Assembly: GCA_020860805.1 (NCBI GenBank)
Contig: JAJBTP010000349.1
Location: 1 to 8,278, forward strand
DNA length: 8,278 nucleotides
From: Tannerellaceae bacterium
Lineage (GTDB): Bacteria > Bacteroidota > Bacteroidia > Bacteroidales > Tannerellaceae
Direction: 5' to 3'
The notes below the pieces were generated by a model, which searched no databases, was not told where the DNA came from, and worked only from the letters and a program-made list of their open reading frames with translations. How positions within the stretch are numbered: the first letter of the stretch is position 1; the number at the start of each line of letters is the position of its first letter. Below, piece by piece: positions 1-7,462 of this stretch. Position numbers and translations under genes: made by a program.

Positions 1-58
1 AGTTATTATTCATGACTCCTAACGTGCGTAGTAAGTGATAACTACGGGTATTATTTAT

Positions 59-66
59 TATCTTTG
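59..66 (+). promoter_or_regulatory. Putative Bacteroidetes -7 box for the ABC-F gene
   Basis: TATCTTTG matches the Bacteroidetes sigma-ABfr -7 consensus TAnnTTTG and lies 20 bases before the ATG at 87, implying a very short leader. No clear TTG -33 element stands at the expected distance. A hairpin-capable repeat, CGTAGT (27-32) with ACTACG (41-46), overlaps the -33 area; it may be an operator or chance. Confidence 0.45.
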
Positions 67-86
67 CCGGCTAAATGCGTTAAGAT

Positions 87-2021
87 ATGATTTCGGTTGA
101 AGGATTAACAGTTGAATTCGGAGGGTTTACCCTTTTTGATGGTTTATCATTTGTGGTAAATAAGAAAGACCGTATTGCCCTGGTAGGGAAAAATGGTGCG
201 GGTAAATCCACCCTGTTGAAGATTTTCGCAGGTTTACAGTCTCCGGTTTCCGGTGTGGTATCTGTTCCCAAAGATATAACGATAGGGTATTTGCCTCAGC
301 ATATGCAACTGGCAGATAGCCGGACCGTACGCCAGGAAGCAGAGCGGGCGTTTGAACATATTCATGTACTGGAACAGGAAATCGAAAAATTAAACCTTCA
401 GTTAGCGGAACGTACCGATTATGAATCGGATTCTTATCAGCAATTGATTGATAAAGTAACGCATAAAGCAGAACTTTTTCAGATGATGGGAGGGAACAAC
501 TATCATGCTGAACTGGAACGTACCCTGATGGGGCTGGGTTTCACACGGGAGGATTTTTCCCGTCCGACGTCCGAATTCAGTGGTGGCTGGCGTATGCGTA
601 TCGAATTGGCAAAACTGTTGCTGCGCCGTCCGGATGTTTTGTTGCTGGACGAGCCTACCAACCATCTGGATATTGAATCGATTCAGTGGCTGGAACATTT
701 TATTGCTACCCGTGCCAATGCTGTGATTCTGGTGTCGCATGACCGGGCTTTTATTGATAATACTACTTCCCGTACCCTTGAACTGGAGTTAGGAAAGATA
801 TATGATTATAAAGTAAAGTATTCGGATTATGTGGTACTGCGTGAAGAACGCCGCGAACAACAGTTACGTGCCTACGAAAATCAACAGAAAAAGCTGGCCG
901 ATACGGAAGCCTTTATTGAACGTTTCCGTTACGAGGCAACCAAATCCGTACAGGTGCAGTCACGCATCAAACAGTTGGAAAAGGTAGACCGGATTGAAGT
1001 GGACGATATGGATACTTCCCGGTTGAGCCTGAAGTTTCCTCCGGCACCCCGGTCGGGTTCTTATCCGGTTATTATTGAAAATGTTTCCAAGCAATACGGG
1101 GAGCATCTTGTTTTTGCAGGAGTAACTTTTACCATTAACCGGGGTGATAAAGTGGCTTTTGTCGGAAAGAATGGAGAAGGGAAATCTACCCTGGTCAAGT
1201 GTATCATGGATGAAATAACCTATGATGGTAAACTGGAACTGGGGTACAATGTAAAAATCGGCTATTTTGCCCAGAACCAGGCACAACTATTGGATGAAAG
1301 CCTGACGGTTTTTGATACCATTGATTATGTGGCACAGGGAGATATACGTACGAAGATACGGGATATTTTAGGCGCGTTTATGTTTGGTGGTGAAGCTTCG
1401 GATAAGAAGGTGAAAGTCCTTTCCGGAGGTGAACGTAGCCGTCTGGCTATGATCCGGTTGTTGCTTGAGCCTGTGAACCTGTTGATTCTGGATGAACCTA
1501 CCAATCACCTGGATATGCGCTCAAAAGATGTATTGAAAGAGGCATTAAAAGAATTTGACGGAACGGTCATTGTAGTATCCCACGACCGTGAATTCCTGGA
1601 TGGTTTGGTAGATAAGGTCTATGAGTTTGGCAATAAAAAAGTAGTGGAACATCTGGGCGGTATTTATGATTTTCTTGAAAAGAAGAAAATGCAGAACCTG
1701 CAGGAATTGGAGCGTTCCACCCAACAGGCCATAAAAGATAGGGAAGAACCCGTCACTTCTCAGAATAAACTCTCTTATGAAGCCCGGAAGGAACAAAATA
1801 AAATTATCCGCAGGATAGAGAAAAATATTAGCGAAACAGAGGAACAAATTACCAAACTGGAACAGGAGATTGCAGTACTGGAAACCCAACTCGCAACCCC
1901 TGAAGGGGCTGCGGATGGGGTATTATATACTTCCTATTCCGGATTAAAAGAGAAACTATCCGAAACCATGGATCGCTGGACGGAACTAGCCATTGAACTG
2001 GAAGAAGTTTCTCCGGATTAA
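87..2021 (+). CDS. ABC-F family ATP-binding protein (YheS/Uup-like), 644 aa
   Basis: Soluble tandem ABC ATPase with no membrane segments; ABC-F proteins bind the ribosomal E site and modulate translation or relieve stalling. Two complete cassettes are visible. The first has Walker A GKNGAGKST (34-42), signature FSGGWR (164-169), Walker B LLLDEPTNHLD (185-195) and switch His in VSHDR (216-220). The second has Walker A GKNGEGKST (360-368), signature LSGGER (445-450), Walker B LLILDEPTNHLD (465-476) and VSHDR (497-501). Both catalytic Glu (189, 470) are intact, so it should be active. A charged linker (about 241-310) separates the cassettes, and a Glu/Lys-rich C-terminal coiled coil covers about 535-644. 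FSGGW in the first signature resembles E. coli YheS. The ATG at 87 directly precedes the first beta strand (MISVEGLTVEF) and follows a putative promoter. It runs opposite to the fimbrial locus and is probably unrelated to it. The exact ABC-F subgroup is uncertain; a dedicated antibiotic-resistance role is not indicated. Confidence 0.96.
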   Translation: MISVEGLTVEFGGFTLFDGLSFVVNKKDRIALVGKNGAGKSTLLKIFAGLQSPVSGVVSVPKDITIGYLPQHMQLADSRTVRQEAERAFEHIHVLEQEIEKLNLQLAERTDYESDSYQQLIDKVTHKAELFQMMGGNNYHAELERTLMGLGFTREDFSRPTSEFSGGWRMRIELAKLLLRRPDVLLLDEPTNHLDIESIQWLEHFIATRANAVILVSHDRAFIDNTTSRTLELELGKIYDYKVKYSDYVVLREERREQQLRAYENQQKKLADTEAFIERFRYEATKSVQVQSRIKQLEKVDRIEVDDMDTSRLSLKFPPAPRSGSYPVIIENVSKQYGEHLVFAGVTFTINRGDKVAFVGKNGEGKSTLVKCIMDEITYDGKLELGYNVKIGYFAQNQAQLLDESLTVFDTIDYVAQGDIRTKIRDILGAFMFGGEASDKKVKVLSGGERSRLAMIRLLLEPVNLLILDEPTNHLDMRSKDVLKEALKEFDGTVIVVSHDREFLDGLVDKVYEFGNKKVVEHLGGIYDFLEKKKMQNLQELERSTQQAIKDREEPVTSQNKLSYEARKEQNKIIRRIEKNISETEEQITKLEQEIAVLETQLATPEGAADGVLYTSYSGLKEKLSETMDRWTELAIELEEVSPD

Positions 2022-2029
2022 TTGCCGGA
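2012..2029. terminator. Weak hairpin between convergent genes
   Basis: TCCGG (2012-2016) and CCGGA (2025-2029) can pair around an eight-base loop at the 3' ends of the convergent ABC-F gene (stop 2019-2021) and the last fimbrial gene (stop 2036-2038). No clear U run follows on either strand, so this is a poor intrinsic terminator. It is listed as the only candidate in the 14-base gap. Confidence 0.2.
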
Positions 2030-2035
2030 AATCGT

Positions 2036-3118
2036 TTAAAAGGCCATGATATAACGTGTCCGGGAAGGAGCAGATTTGAAAATGTAATCCCATTCATACC
2101 TGTAATTCCAGGAGTATGCATCGCTATTTGTGTATTCAGTGGAAGACCAATAATAAGCATTTGGGTTTAATGGGTCTCCTCCGATAGCTGTTAACTTCGT
2201 ATTTAAAGCGTCTATCCCATAATTGTTCATTACGCGTCCGATTGTTAATGCTTCCTGTAAGGCTGGAATATACCAGATGTGTGTCTTGGTTTCATCGCTG
2301 TAATCTTCAGCCGGATCATTTAACGCATGTACCTGGCTAAAAACAGGATAGTCCGGCCAATTCCCCTGGTCATGAATTGCTTTCATATTCTTTCGCCCAT
2401 TATCCCGGTCTGTTGCATTATCTACATTCTGAACGGTTGACCATGCGAGCTGTAGTTCGTTCAATCCTAATACTTTACCGTGGTGAGAATCCGTAGGGTC
2501 TAACCAAACAATAATCCCCTGTATACGCCCCACTTCAGCCGGATCATTTATATTCACATCCGGATCAGGATAATAATCACCTATTTTATAGGATCCAACC
2601 TTCGCTTCGGTAGGGGGAGGCTGTGACCAATCTATAATATCACCCTGGGATCCCTGAATTCCTGTTTTGCTTACTGTAATCGTATAGGAATAATGATTAC
2701 CCGCTATAAATTGAGTTGATGAGGGCAACTTCCATTCATATGTATTATTTAGCTCATTGGGAAGGGTGATAGTTAATATGCTATTTTCCACCTTCTGGGG
2801 AATTACGATAAGATAAGAGTTTTTCGGGTGAACCTCTATTTCTCCCGGTGAGACTAAATTAGATACCTGGCCGTCTGACAGAGTTAAATCTGCTTTCCGG
2901 TAAAGATTACTAACCTTTATCTTTGCGTCCGTCAGCTCCGGTGTACCTTCACCCTCCTTCAGATTAAATGTCACTTTAGTCAATACATGCCTGAATTCTA
3001 AAATTACTGAATCACTGTATTGATTATACCCTTTCGCATTATCACTATATACAATATCGATATATTTCGGATACTCCTGGTATTCACTGCTTACATCTAC
3101 CGGAATAAATATGATCGG
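2036..3118 (-). pseudogene. C-terminal part of a frameshifted fimbrillin-family protein with DUF1566/Lcl-like domain
   Basis: This frame is open from 3118 to the TAA at 2036 but has no ATG or GTG suitable as a start; the first usable codon is a TTG at 2983, inside a beta domain. It begins with PVDVSSEY, the expected continuation of the segment at 3084-3485, so the two are one gene. Removing one base at 3104/3105 gives a 482-residue lipoprotein parallel to the 477-residue protein at 4488-5921. Content in order: second fimbrillin beta domain (VLTKVTFNL, then GNHYSYTITV), a pilin-like strand GDIIDWSQPPP, then a C-terminal domain of about 180 residues opening with KIGDYYP and containing GKVLGLNELQLAWS, WYIPALQEAL and YYWSSTEY, ending YIMAF. 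That pattern fits DUF1566/Lcl-type C-terminal domains, related to C-type-lectin folds. Likely a tip adhesin if intact. Domain naming is from pattern recognition only. Confidence 0.8.
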
Positions 3119-3485
3119 TTATGTTTCTGTTAAACGGATAATAAGATATAAAATCTACCAGCTGCCCATCCACCGGATAATAGATCGGTATCATGTCCGG
3201 GAAAAAACACTTATATGAAACTTGAAAATATTGGCGAAACTTCATATTGTCGGCATCTTCAACAATAAATTCAATTCCCTTTTCGGCTTCCATCATAAAG
3301 ATGCCTACACTGTCATATTGCGACCACTGAGTGCCGTCCTCGGAGACTCTGGTAGAGGCAAGGGACGCCATACCGAATTCTACAGCAACACGTTTATGGG
3401 CTGCATTACTGATATCTGTCTCGTTGCATCCCACCAGCAGGCTGAACGTAACAATGAAAATGAATAAATATGCAGTCTGTCTCAT
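3084..3485 (-). CDS. N-terminal part of frameshifted fimbrillin-family lipoprotein, 133 aa
   Basis: It begins nine bases after the preceding fimbrillin stop, so it is probably co-transcribed. The N-terminus is a lipoprotein signal with lipobox LLVGC (Cys20). Next come a first beta strand (VAVEFGMAS), a conserved TRV (Arg46) at the position where type V pilins are cut by an Arg-specific protease, then WSQYDSVGIFM and IYYPVDG, which align with WEEGDEIGIF and IYYPNDG of the 477-residue fimbrillin. After Tyr127 the frame runs into six unrelated residues and stops. The neighbouring fimbrillin reads DYVYPVDLS where this protein should read DHIYPVDVS, which pins the extra base to 3104/3105. As written, the product would be an exported fragment of one incomplete fimbrillin domain, probably non-functional. 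Reading the gene as whole requires an assembly error or a reversible change. Confidence 0.82.
   Translation of the reverse strand: MRQTAYLFIFIVTFSLLVGCNETDISNAAHKRVAVEFGMASLASTRVSEDGTQWSQYDSVGIFMMEAEKGIEFIVEDADNMKFRQYFQVSYKCFFPDMIPIYYPVDGQLVDFISYYPFNRNITDHIYSGRCKQ
3104..3105 (-). other. Frameshift point: one extra T in the fimbrillin-adhesin gene
   Basis: On the minus strand the sequence reads ATT TAT T CCG GTA GAT. Dropping one T restores Ile-Tyr-Pro-Val-Asp and joins 3084-3485 to 2036-3118. The run is only two bases long, so this is not a typical slippage tract. Confidence 0.8.
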
Positions 3486-3494
3486 AAGTATCTG

Positions 3495-4400
3495 CTATCT
3501 TGCTTCACCGGTACCACCGTTAATAGGATTCCATGGTTCAATGATTCCGATAACCAGTACTCTGCTTTTCAGTAGTTTCACATCAAATGTATATTTGTTT
3601 CCTTTATCGAAATTACTGATATTGGAAGTATTGTCATTAATCCTCCATTTGTAAGTATTTTCTCCGATCGTAAATTCTACTATATGGGAAGCATCCAGAG
3701 AAACCGGCAACAGGACTGCCTCATATGTATAGTCAGAAGGCTGTTTATACGGAGTTAGATTTTTCTTATTGCCTTCATTTTTTAACTCCTTTGTATAGAT
3801 ATTAAATTCCGCTGTTGTATTCATCTCCTTAATGACAACCGACAGTCCGTCCAGCTGGAAAACTCCATCGCCTGCCGTAACATTGATAACCATTTTCGCT
3901 AATTGGTGTGAAAAGTCAAGATCTACAGTACCGGTATACTCTTTGTCATATCCAATCCCATTGTTATCAGCTGTTGCTACCATCAAATCAATTTTGCTCT
4001 GGTTACTCTGATTGGACAGGTCTACCGGATATACATAATCACTTACCGTAGTGGTATGGGAATGGTAAGCAATGAAGTCTACTTTTGTAGTCTCATCCAC
4101 CGGATAGAAAATCGGGTCCTCCGATTCAAACTCTGCTGATGTGCCTTGAGACTTTGTGGTGTATAATACATTGTCAGCACTTTCAGTTATATCTGATGTT
4201 CCCCGGGTAACCATATAAATACCAATCTCTTCGGTACCCTCCCACTGGTCACCATTGATACCTCCTACTTTGGTCGTTTCGATACCTGATGAAAATTTTA
4301 CCATTCCATTATTGAGCGCTGGTGTTTGGTTGTCATCTTTATTGCATGCTATAAATAAAAATGTACTAATAGTTACTACTGATAAAAATTTTGTTCTCAT
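3495..4400 (-). CDS. Fimbrillin family lipoprotein (Mfa1/FimA-like pilin), 301 aa
   Basis: Probable structural subunit of a type V pilus, secreted as a lipoprotein: signal peptide with lipobox LFIAC (Cys19). A first beta strand (MVKFSSGIE) is followed by TKV, with Lys44 where its two relatives have Arg, then DQWEGTEEIGIYM, a YPVD-containing region, LDFSHQLAKMVINV opening the second beta domain, and YTFDVKLL. It ends PWNPINGGTGEAR, the C-terminal signature of polymerising Bacteroidales fimbrillins whose last strand is donated to the next subunit. It has no lectin-like extension, unlike the genes on either side. The ATG at 4398-4400 is the only start giving a lipoprotein signal. An 87-base gap separates it from the upstream gene; I see no -7 box or terminator there, only AT-rich sequence. 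Local GC is low (19 of 60 in 3781-3840). Identification as fimbrillin is firm; its place in the pilus is inference. Confidence 0.92.
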   Translation of the reverse strand: MRTKFLSVVTISTFLFIACNKDDNQTPALNNGMVKFSSGIETTKVGGINGDQWEGTEEIGIYMVTRGTSDITESADNVLYTTKSQGTSAEFESEDPIFYPVDETTKVDFIAYHSHTTTVSDYVYPVDLSNQSNQSKIDLMVATADNNGIGYDKEYTGTVDLDFSHQLAKMVINVTAGDGVFQLDGLSVVIKEMNTTAEFNIYTKELKNEGNKKNLTPYKQPSDYTYEAVLLPVSLDASHIVEFTIGENTYKWRINDNTSNISNFDKGNKYTFDVKLLKSRVLVIGIIEPWNPINGGTGEAR

Positions 4401-4487
4401 ACTATTCTTTTTATAATTCAGATTTCTGTTTATTAATTCTATTGTTTGATTTTGTTGTATTTTACACCTCCCTGCTTTCGTCTCAGG

Positions 4488-5921
4488 CTAAAAGGCTAAG
4501 ACGCAACGCGCCCGGTAGCCTGTGTCCGTCTTGACCATGCTGTCCGTCGTACTGCCACTGGACATCCACCAGTTGTACGCAGTGGTATTATCGTTGCCCG
4601 TGGAGGTCCAGTACCAGAATCCATTCATAATTCCGGTCCCTCCGGCGGCTGTTAACCAGTTATTAAAAACCGATAGATTCGATTGAAAAACGTTATTTAA
4701 AATAAGGCCTTCATTCAGTGCAGGCAGATACCAGACTCCGGCTGGATTTTGACCGGTGTACCCTTCATTCCCTGCGTTTTTCGCATGCACCCATGCAAAT
4801 ACCGGGAAGTTTGCCCAGTTCATGTTCTCTGAATTCGTCTGAATATAGTCTGCCACCGCACTCATATTTTTGAACCCATTGTCCGGATCTGCCGCATCCA
4901 CATCACTATAATGATCCGACCAGGCTCCCTGAAATTCATCAAGACTGACTACTTTCCCATTTTTCCCATTATTACTCACCTCATAAACAATACCCATTAC
5001 CGGGCCTACATGAGGGTATATATCCCCAATTGCATACACATGGTCCGGATCAACGCCATACCCCAATGTCAGCTTATATCTATAAGCATTCCCTGCTCTC
5101 CATAACGTATCACCCAGATTATATTCCATAGCAATTTCCCTTCCGGGAGTCGTTTGACTAAAAAGGAATTTTGTATTCTGTTGTTTTTGACCAGGTACGA
5201 TGGCACGGTAGAGATAACGATCACCGGCTTTATGCATTAAAATAGTCTCCCCTGATCCCTCTCCATCTTCAACTGTCCCGTTTAAATTAATTCGTACCTC
5301 TTTCTTGATATTACTAAATGACACTTCAAAATCATTCTCAAAATGCGGCATATTAACTTCTCTTGATACCTCTACCTGTATAAGTGCCAATTGATGCACA
5401 AAATTCAATCGTACGGGATCATCCCTTTTTTCTATTGGACCTGTTCTCGCTAATAAAAAATCGCTTTTATTATACCGGGTTGATTCCTGGTCATTTGCTA
5501 CTGTAAAAATGTAGGAGGTGGGGTTGTCCATAGAGGCATCATAGGGATAATACGCATAAAAAGATAGAGTTTCCCCATCGTTGGGATAATATATCGGTGT
5601 CTCTGCAATCCAGTCGCCACTTTGATAAGTCAGTTTTACATTATCCAAATAGTTGTCCGCCGCCTGTAGAGATTGCAGGCTACCAGAAAGGGATTTAACG
5701 GCGAAAATTCCAATTTCATCTCCCTCTTCCCAGGTGCTGACAAAGTCTATATCTGTAGTCACCCGTGTTATCGTCGCAATGCCTATATCAAATGTAATAA
5801 GTCCGTCACCGGTGTTTTTGTTTCTATTATCCGGATCAGTATTTTCAAATCCGTCTTTGGTGCACGAAACCAGCAACAGCAACGATAGGACTATGTATAT
5901 ACAAGGCTTTATTTTTTTCAT
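4488..5921 (-). CDS. Fimbrillin family lipoprotein with C-terminal DUF1566/Lcl-like domain, 477 aa (putative tip adhesin)
   Basis: Signal peptide with lipobox LLVSC (Cys20). The first beta strand (LITFDIGIAT) is followed by ITRV, with Arg53 as the likely Arg-protease site. The first fimbrillin domain contains WEEGDEIGIF and IYYPNDG; the second starts LNFVHQLALIQVEV and ends near YRYKLTLGYG (about 280-290). There is no pilin-type C-terminal donor strand. Instead a domain of about 180 residues (296-477) opens with AIGDIYP and carries GKVVSLDEFQGAWS, WYLPALNEGL, FWYWTSTGN and a terminal YRARCVLAF, the pattern of DUF1566/Lcl-type domains with C-type-lectin-like folds. By family knowledge, a subunit lacking the donor strand should cap the pilus. 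The ATG at 5919-5921 sits 32 bases after the DUF5119 stop. The last 120 bases or so are notably GC-rich. The ligand is unknown. Confidence 0.92.
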   Translation of the reverse strand: MKKIKPCIYIVLSLLLLVSCTKDGFENTDPDNRNKNTGDGLITFDIGIATITRVTTDIDFVSTWEEGDEIGIFAVKSLSGSLQSLQAADNYLDNVKLTYQSGDWIAETPIYYPNDGETLSFYAYYPYDASMDNPTSYIFTVANDQESTRYNKSDFLLARTGPIEKRDDPVRLNFVHQLALIQVEVSREVNMPHFENDFEVSFSNIKKEVRINLNGTVEDGEGSGETILMHKAGDRYLYRAIVPGQKQQNTKFLFSQTTPGREIAMEYNLGDTLWRAGNAYRYKLTLGYGVDPDHVYAIGDIYPHVGPVMGIVYEVSNNGKNGKVVSLDEFQGAWSDHYSDVDAADPDNGFKNMSAVADYIQTNSENMNWANFPVFAWVHAKNAGNEGYTGQNPAGVWYLPALNEGLILNNVFQSNLSVFNNWLTAAGGTGIMNGFWYWTSTGNDNTTAYNWWMSSGSTTDSMVKTDTGYRARCVLAF

Positions 5922-5953
5922 CTATCTTCGTTTTTATCGTTGTTCGTTTATTT

Positions 5954-6859
5954 TTATTTTGCAATCCCGCTGCCACCACTCACCGGTTTCCAGCCATTGA
6001 TTGTGGCGGTAAAACCAGCTTCTTTTTCCGGATCCGGCTCGATGCTGATTTTTCCAGTCAGTGCCAGTGGTCGTTTCTTATTCGTATTGAATCCGGCTAA
6101 TTCGTCAGATAAATTAGTTTCCAGAGGAACGGATTCCGGATGGGTACCTGTGAGTAACGTTACTGTTCCCGTTACTATTTGATGTTCACCGGTAATTCCC
6201 AGTAGTCGTACGGTGGCCGACCACTTTCCCGTATGGCTTCCTTCCGTGACAGGTTGGAAGTTCATGAAAACATGGGAGGCATTGCTGTGAACCTGATCGC
6301 TGATTACCAGTGTTCCGGCAACTCCTGTCAATGAAGCTGCTATACCTGTAATTAGCGAGGCTCCACTGCCTTCCGCTTCTATCAGTAAGGTTAATTCCCG
6401 TACCTGTTGGTGCATAGTGACCGGCCATTGATAATCCTGGTCTTTTTCCGCTTCCATGGTCACTGACCCGGTAAACAACCAGCCGGGAAGTGATTCTATA
6501 TAGGTTTCTTCGTTTCCTGTAGGAGCCGTTACCTTTTGTACGGTTACTACTCCTTCAGATACCGGAATCAAAGGTTCTTCATTATACAGGTTCAATGTAT
6601 AAGTACCCGGACCAAAAAGAGTTTTCAGGGTGTAGATATCTGTTGTAGCCTGTTCTGTCTTGTTTCCTGTATGAATGAGATAGGCAGACGGTTTTTCAAT
6701 ACCTTCTCCTCTATCTGTCCAGGTAGTCATTACGGTAATTTGTGCCTGGTCCGGATGGTTTGTATTGTATATCGGGTCTGTCACACAGCCGGATAAGAGG
6801 AAAAAGAAAAGTACTATATATTTCTGTATTCGATTCATTGCTGCCATGTTCATGTTCAT
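5954..6859 (-). CDS. DUF5119 / FimB-Mfa2-like fimbrial lipoprotein, 301 aa
   Basis: Lipoprotein whose pattern matches the DUF5119 group found beside DUF3575 genes in Bacteroidales fimbrial loci, often named FimB/Mfa2-family subunits; such proteins are thought to anchor or initiate the pilus at the outer membrane. Visible: signal peptide MNRIQKYIVLFFFLLSGC with lipobox LSGC, then TTWTDRGEGIEKP, FGPGTYTLNLYN, PGWLFTGSV, the conserved QQVRELTLLIE and KWSATVRLLG, and a C-terminus ending NGWKPVSGGSGIAK that resembles a fimbrillin donor strand. I chose the ATG at 6857-6859 because it overlaps the TGA of the preceding gene as ATGA, a sign of translational coupling; the frame stays open to an ATG at 6904, and ATGs at 6853, 6847 and 6838 are also possible. 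The frameshift in the upstream gene could reduce its translation if coupling matters. The family call is by recognition; the anchor role is inferred. Confidence 0.88.
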   Translation of the reverse strand: MNMNMAAMNRIQKYIVLFFFLLSGCVTDPIYNTNHPDQAQITVMTTWTDRGEGIEKPSAYLIHTGNKTEQATTDIYTLKTLFGPGTYTLNLYNEEPLIPVSEGVVTVQKVTAPTGNEETYIESLPGWLFTGSVTMEAEKDQDYQWPVTMHQQVRELTLLIEAEGSGASLITGIAASLTGVAGTLVISDQVHSNASHVFMNFQPVTEGSHTGKWSATVRLLGITGEHQIVTGTVTLLTGTHPESVPLETNLSDELAGFNTNKKRPLALTGKISIEPDPEKEAGFTATINGWKPVSGGSGIAK

Positions 6860-7383
6860 TTTAATTTCCATACCAGGGATAGGCTGGCCTGTGTAGGTCC
6901 CCAAAAGTTTTTGGTCAGGTCACGGCCTTTGTACACCCGTACTTCATTGGACAGGTAAAACGTATCGTATTTGAAGCGTGTATAGCCCAGACCCAGATTA
7001 AAATCAATGGCAAAATGCCGGGAGAGAGGTAACTGGTAACCAGCAGTTACACCACCGCCATAGATATGACCCTGATAGCCTGTCTCTTTGGAAAGTGCTT
7101 TGGCTAGGCCCCGGTAGATATTGGCTTCGCCGATATTTGCTCCCATACCTACGTAGAAAGGTTGGGTTTGTAACGGGTACCAGCGGATTTCCGGACTGAT
7201 AAGCCATATTTTCTGTACACGCCCGTGTTCGTTGCCCCAATGAGCAAAACTACCGTCCAGTTTGATTCCTACAGGACGGTTTATACGCCACTCTATCCCC
7301 AGGGTTGGGGTCAGAAATGCGTCATACAGAAGATTGGTGCGGATGGAAAAAGGAGAAAAGTCAATCTGACCGTCAGATTGTAT

Positions 7384-7409
7384 AACAACAACCGGATCCG
7401 GTTGTTGTT
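7384..7409. repeat. Perfect 26-bp palindrome in the OmpA-DUF3575 linker
   Basis: The 26 bases from 7384 to 7409 equal their own reverse complement, centred on GGATCC, with arms AACAACAACCGGA and TCCGGTTGTTGTT. It encodes the second PDPV of the linker. The codons for Pro-Asp-Pro (CCG GAT CCG) give a palindromic core by chance, but the outer bases need not match and do. Confidence 0.92.
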
Positions 7410-7431
7410 TTGTTTCTATTTCAGGTGTTGT

Positions 7432-7457
7432 TTCCCGAACCGGGTCCGGTTCGGGAA
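7432..7457. repeat. Near-perfect 26-bp palindrome in the OmpA-DUF3575 linker
   Basis: Arms TTCCCGAACCGG (7432-7443) and CCGGTTCGGGAA (7446-7457) are exact reverse complements separated by two bases. It lies in coding sequence for the linker (PEPDPVRE), 23 bases downstream of the C run in the transcript, and could form a strong RNA hairpin. Confidence 0.9.
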
Positions 7458-7462
7458 CAGTT

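Noticed and set aside
1..13. Start of a divergent gene on the minus strand (ATG at 11-13)
   Set aside because: Only four codons are visible, and the AGGAG is just two bases from the ATG, too close for a usual ribosome binding site.
27..46. Hairpin CGTAGT/ACTACG as a terminator of an upstream gene
   Set aside because: Six-base arms with an eight-base loop and no T run on either side; it overlaps the putative promoter, so it is mentioned only as a possible operator.
402..1889. Minus-strand open frames inside the ABC-F gene (402-740, 960-1286, 1545-1889)
   Set aside because: They are antisense to a strongly conserved coding sequence, have low-complexity non-family translations and no promoter or start context.
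6186..7240. Short minus-strand frames at 6186-6428 and 7004-7240 and plus-strand frames at 6536-6796 and 7225-7506
   Set aside because: All overlap the DUF5119 or DUF3575 coding sequence in other frames, and the real frames carry the recognisable domains.
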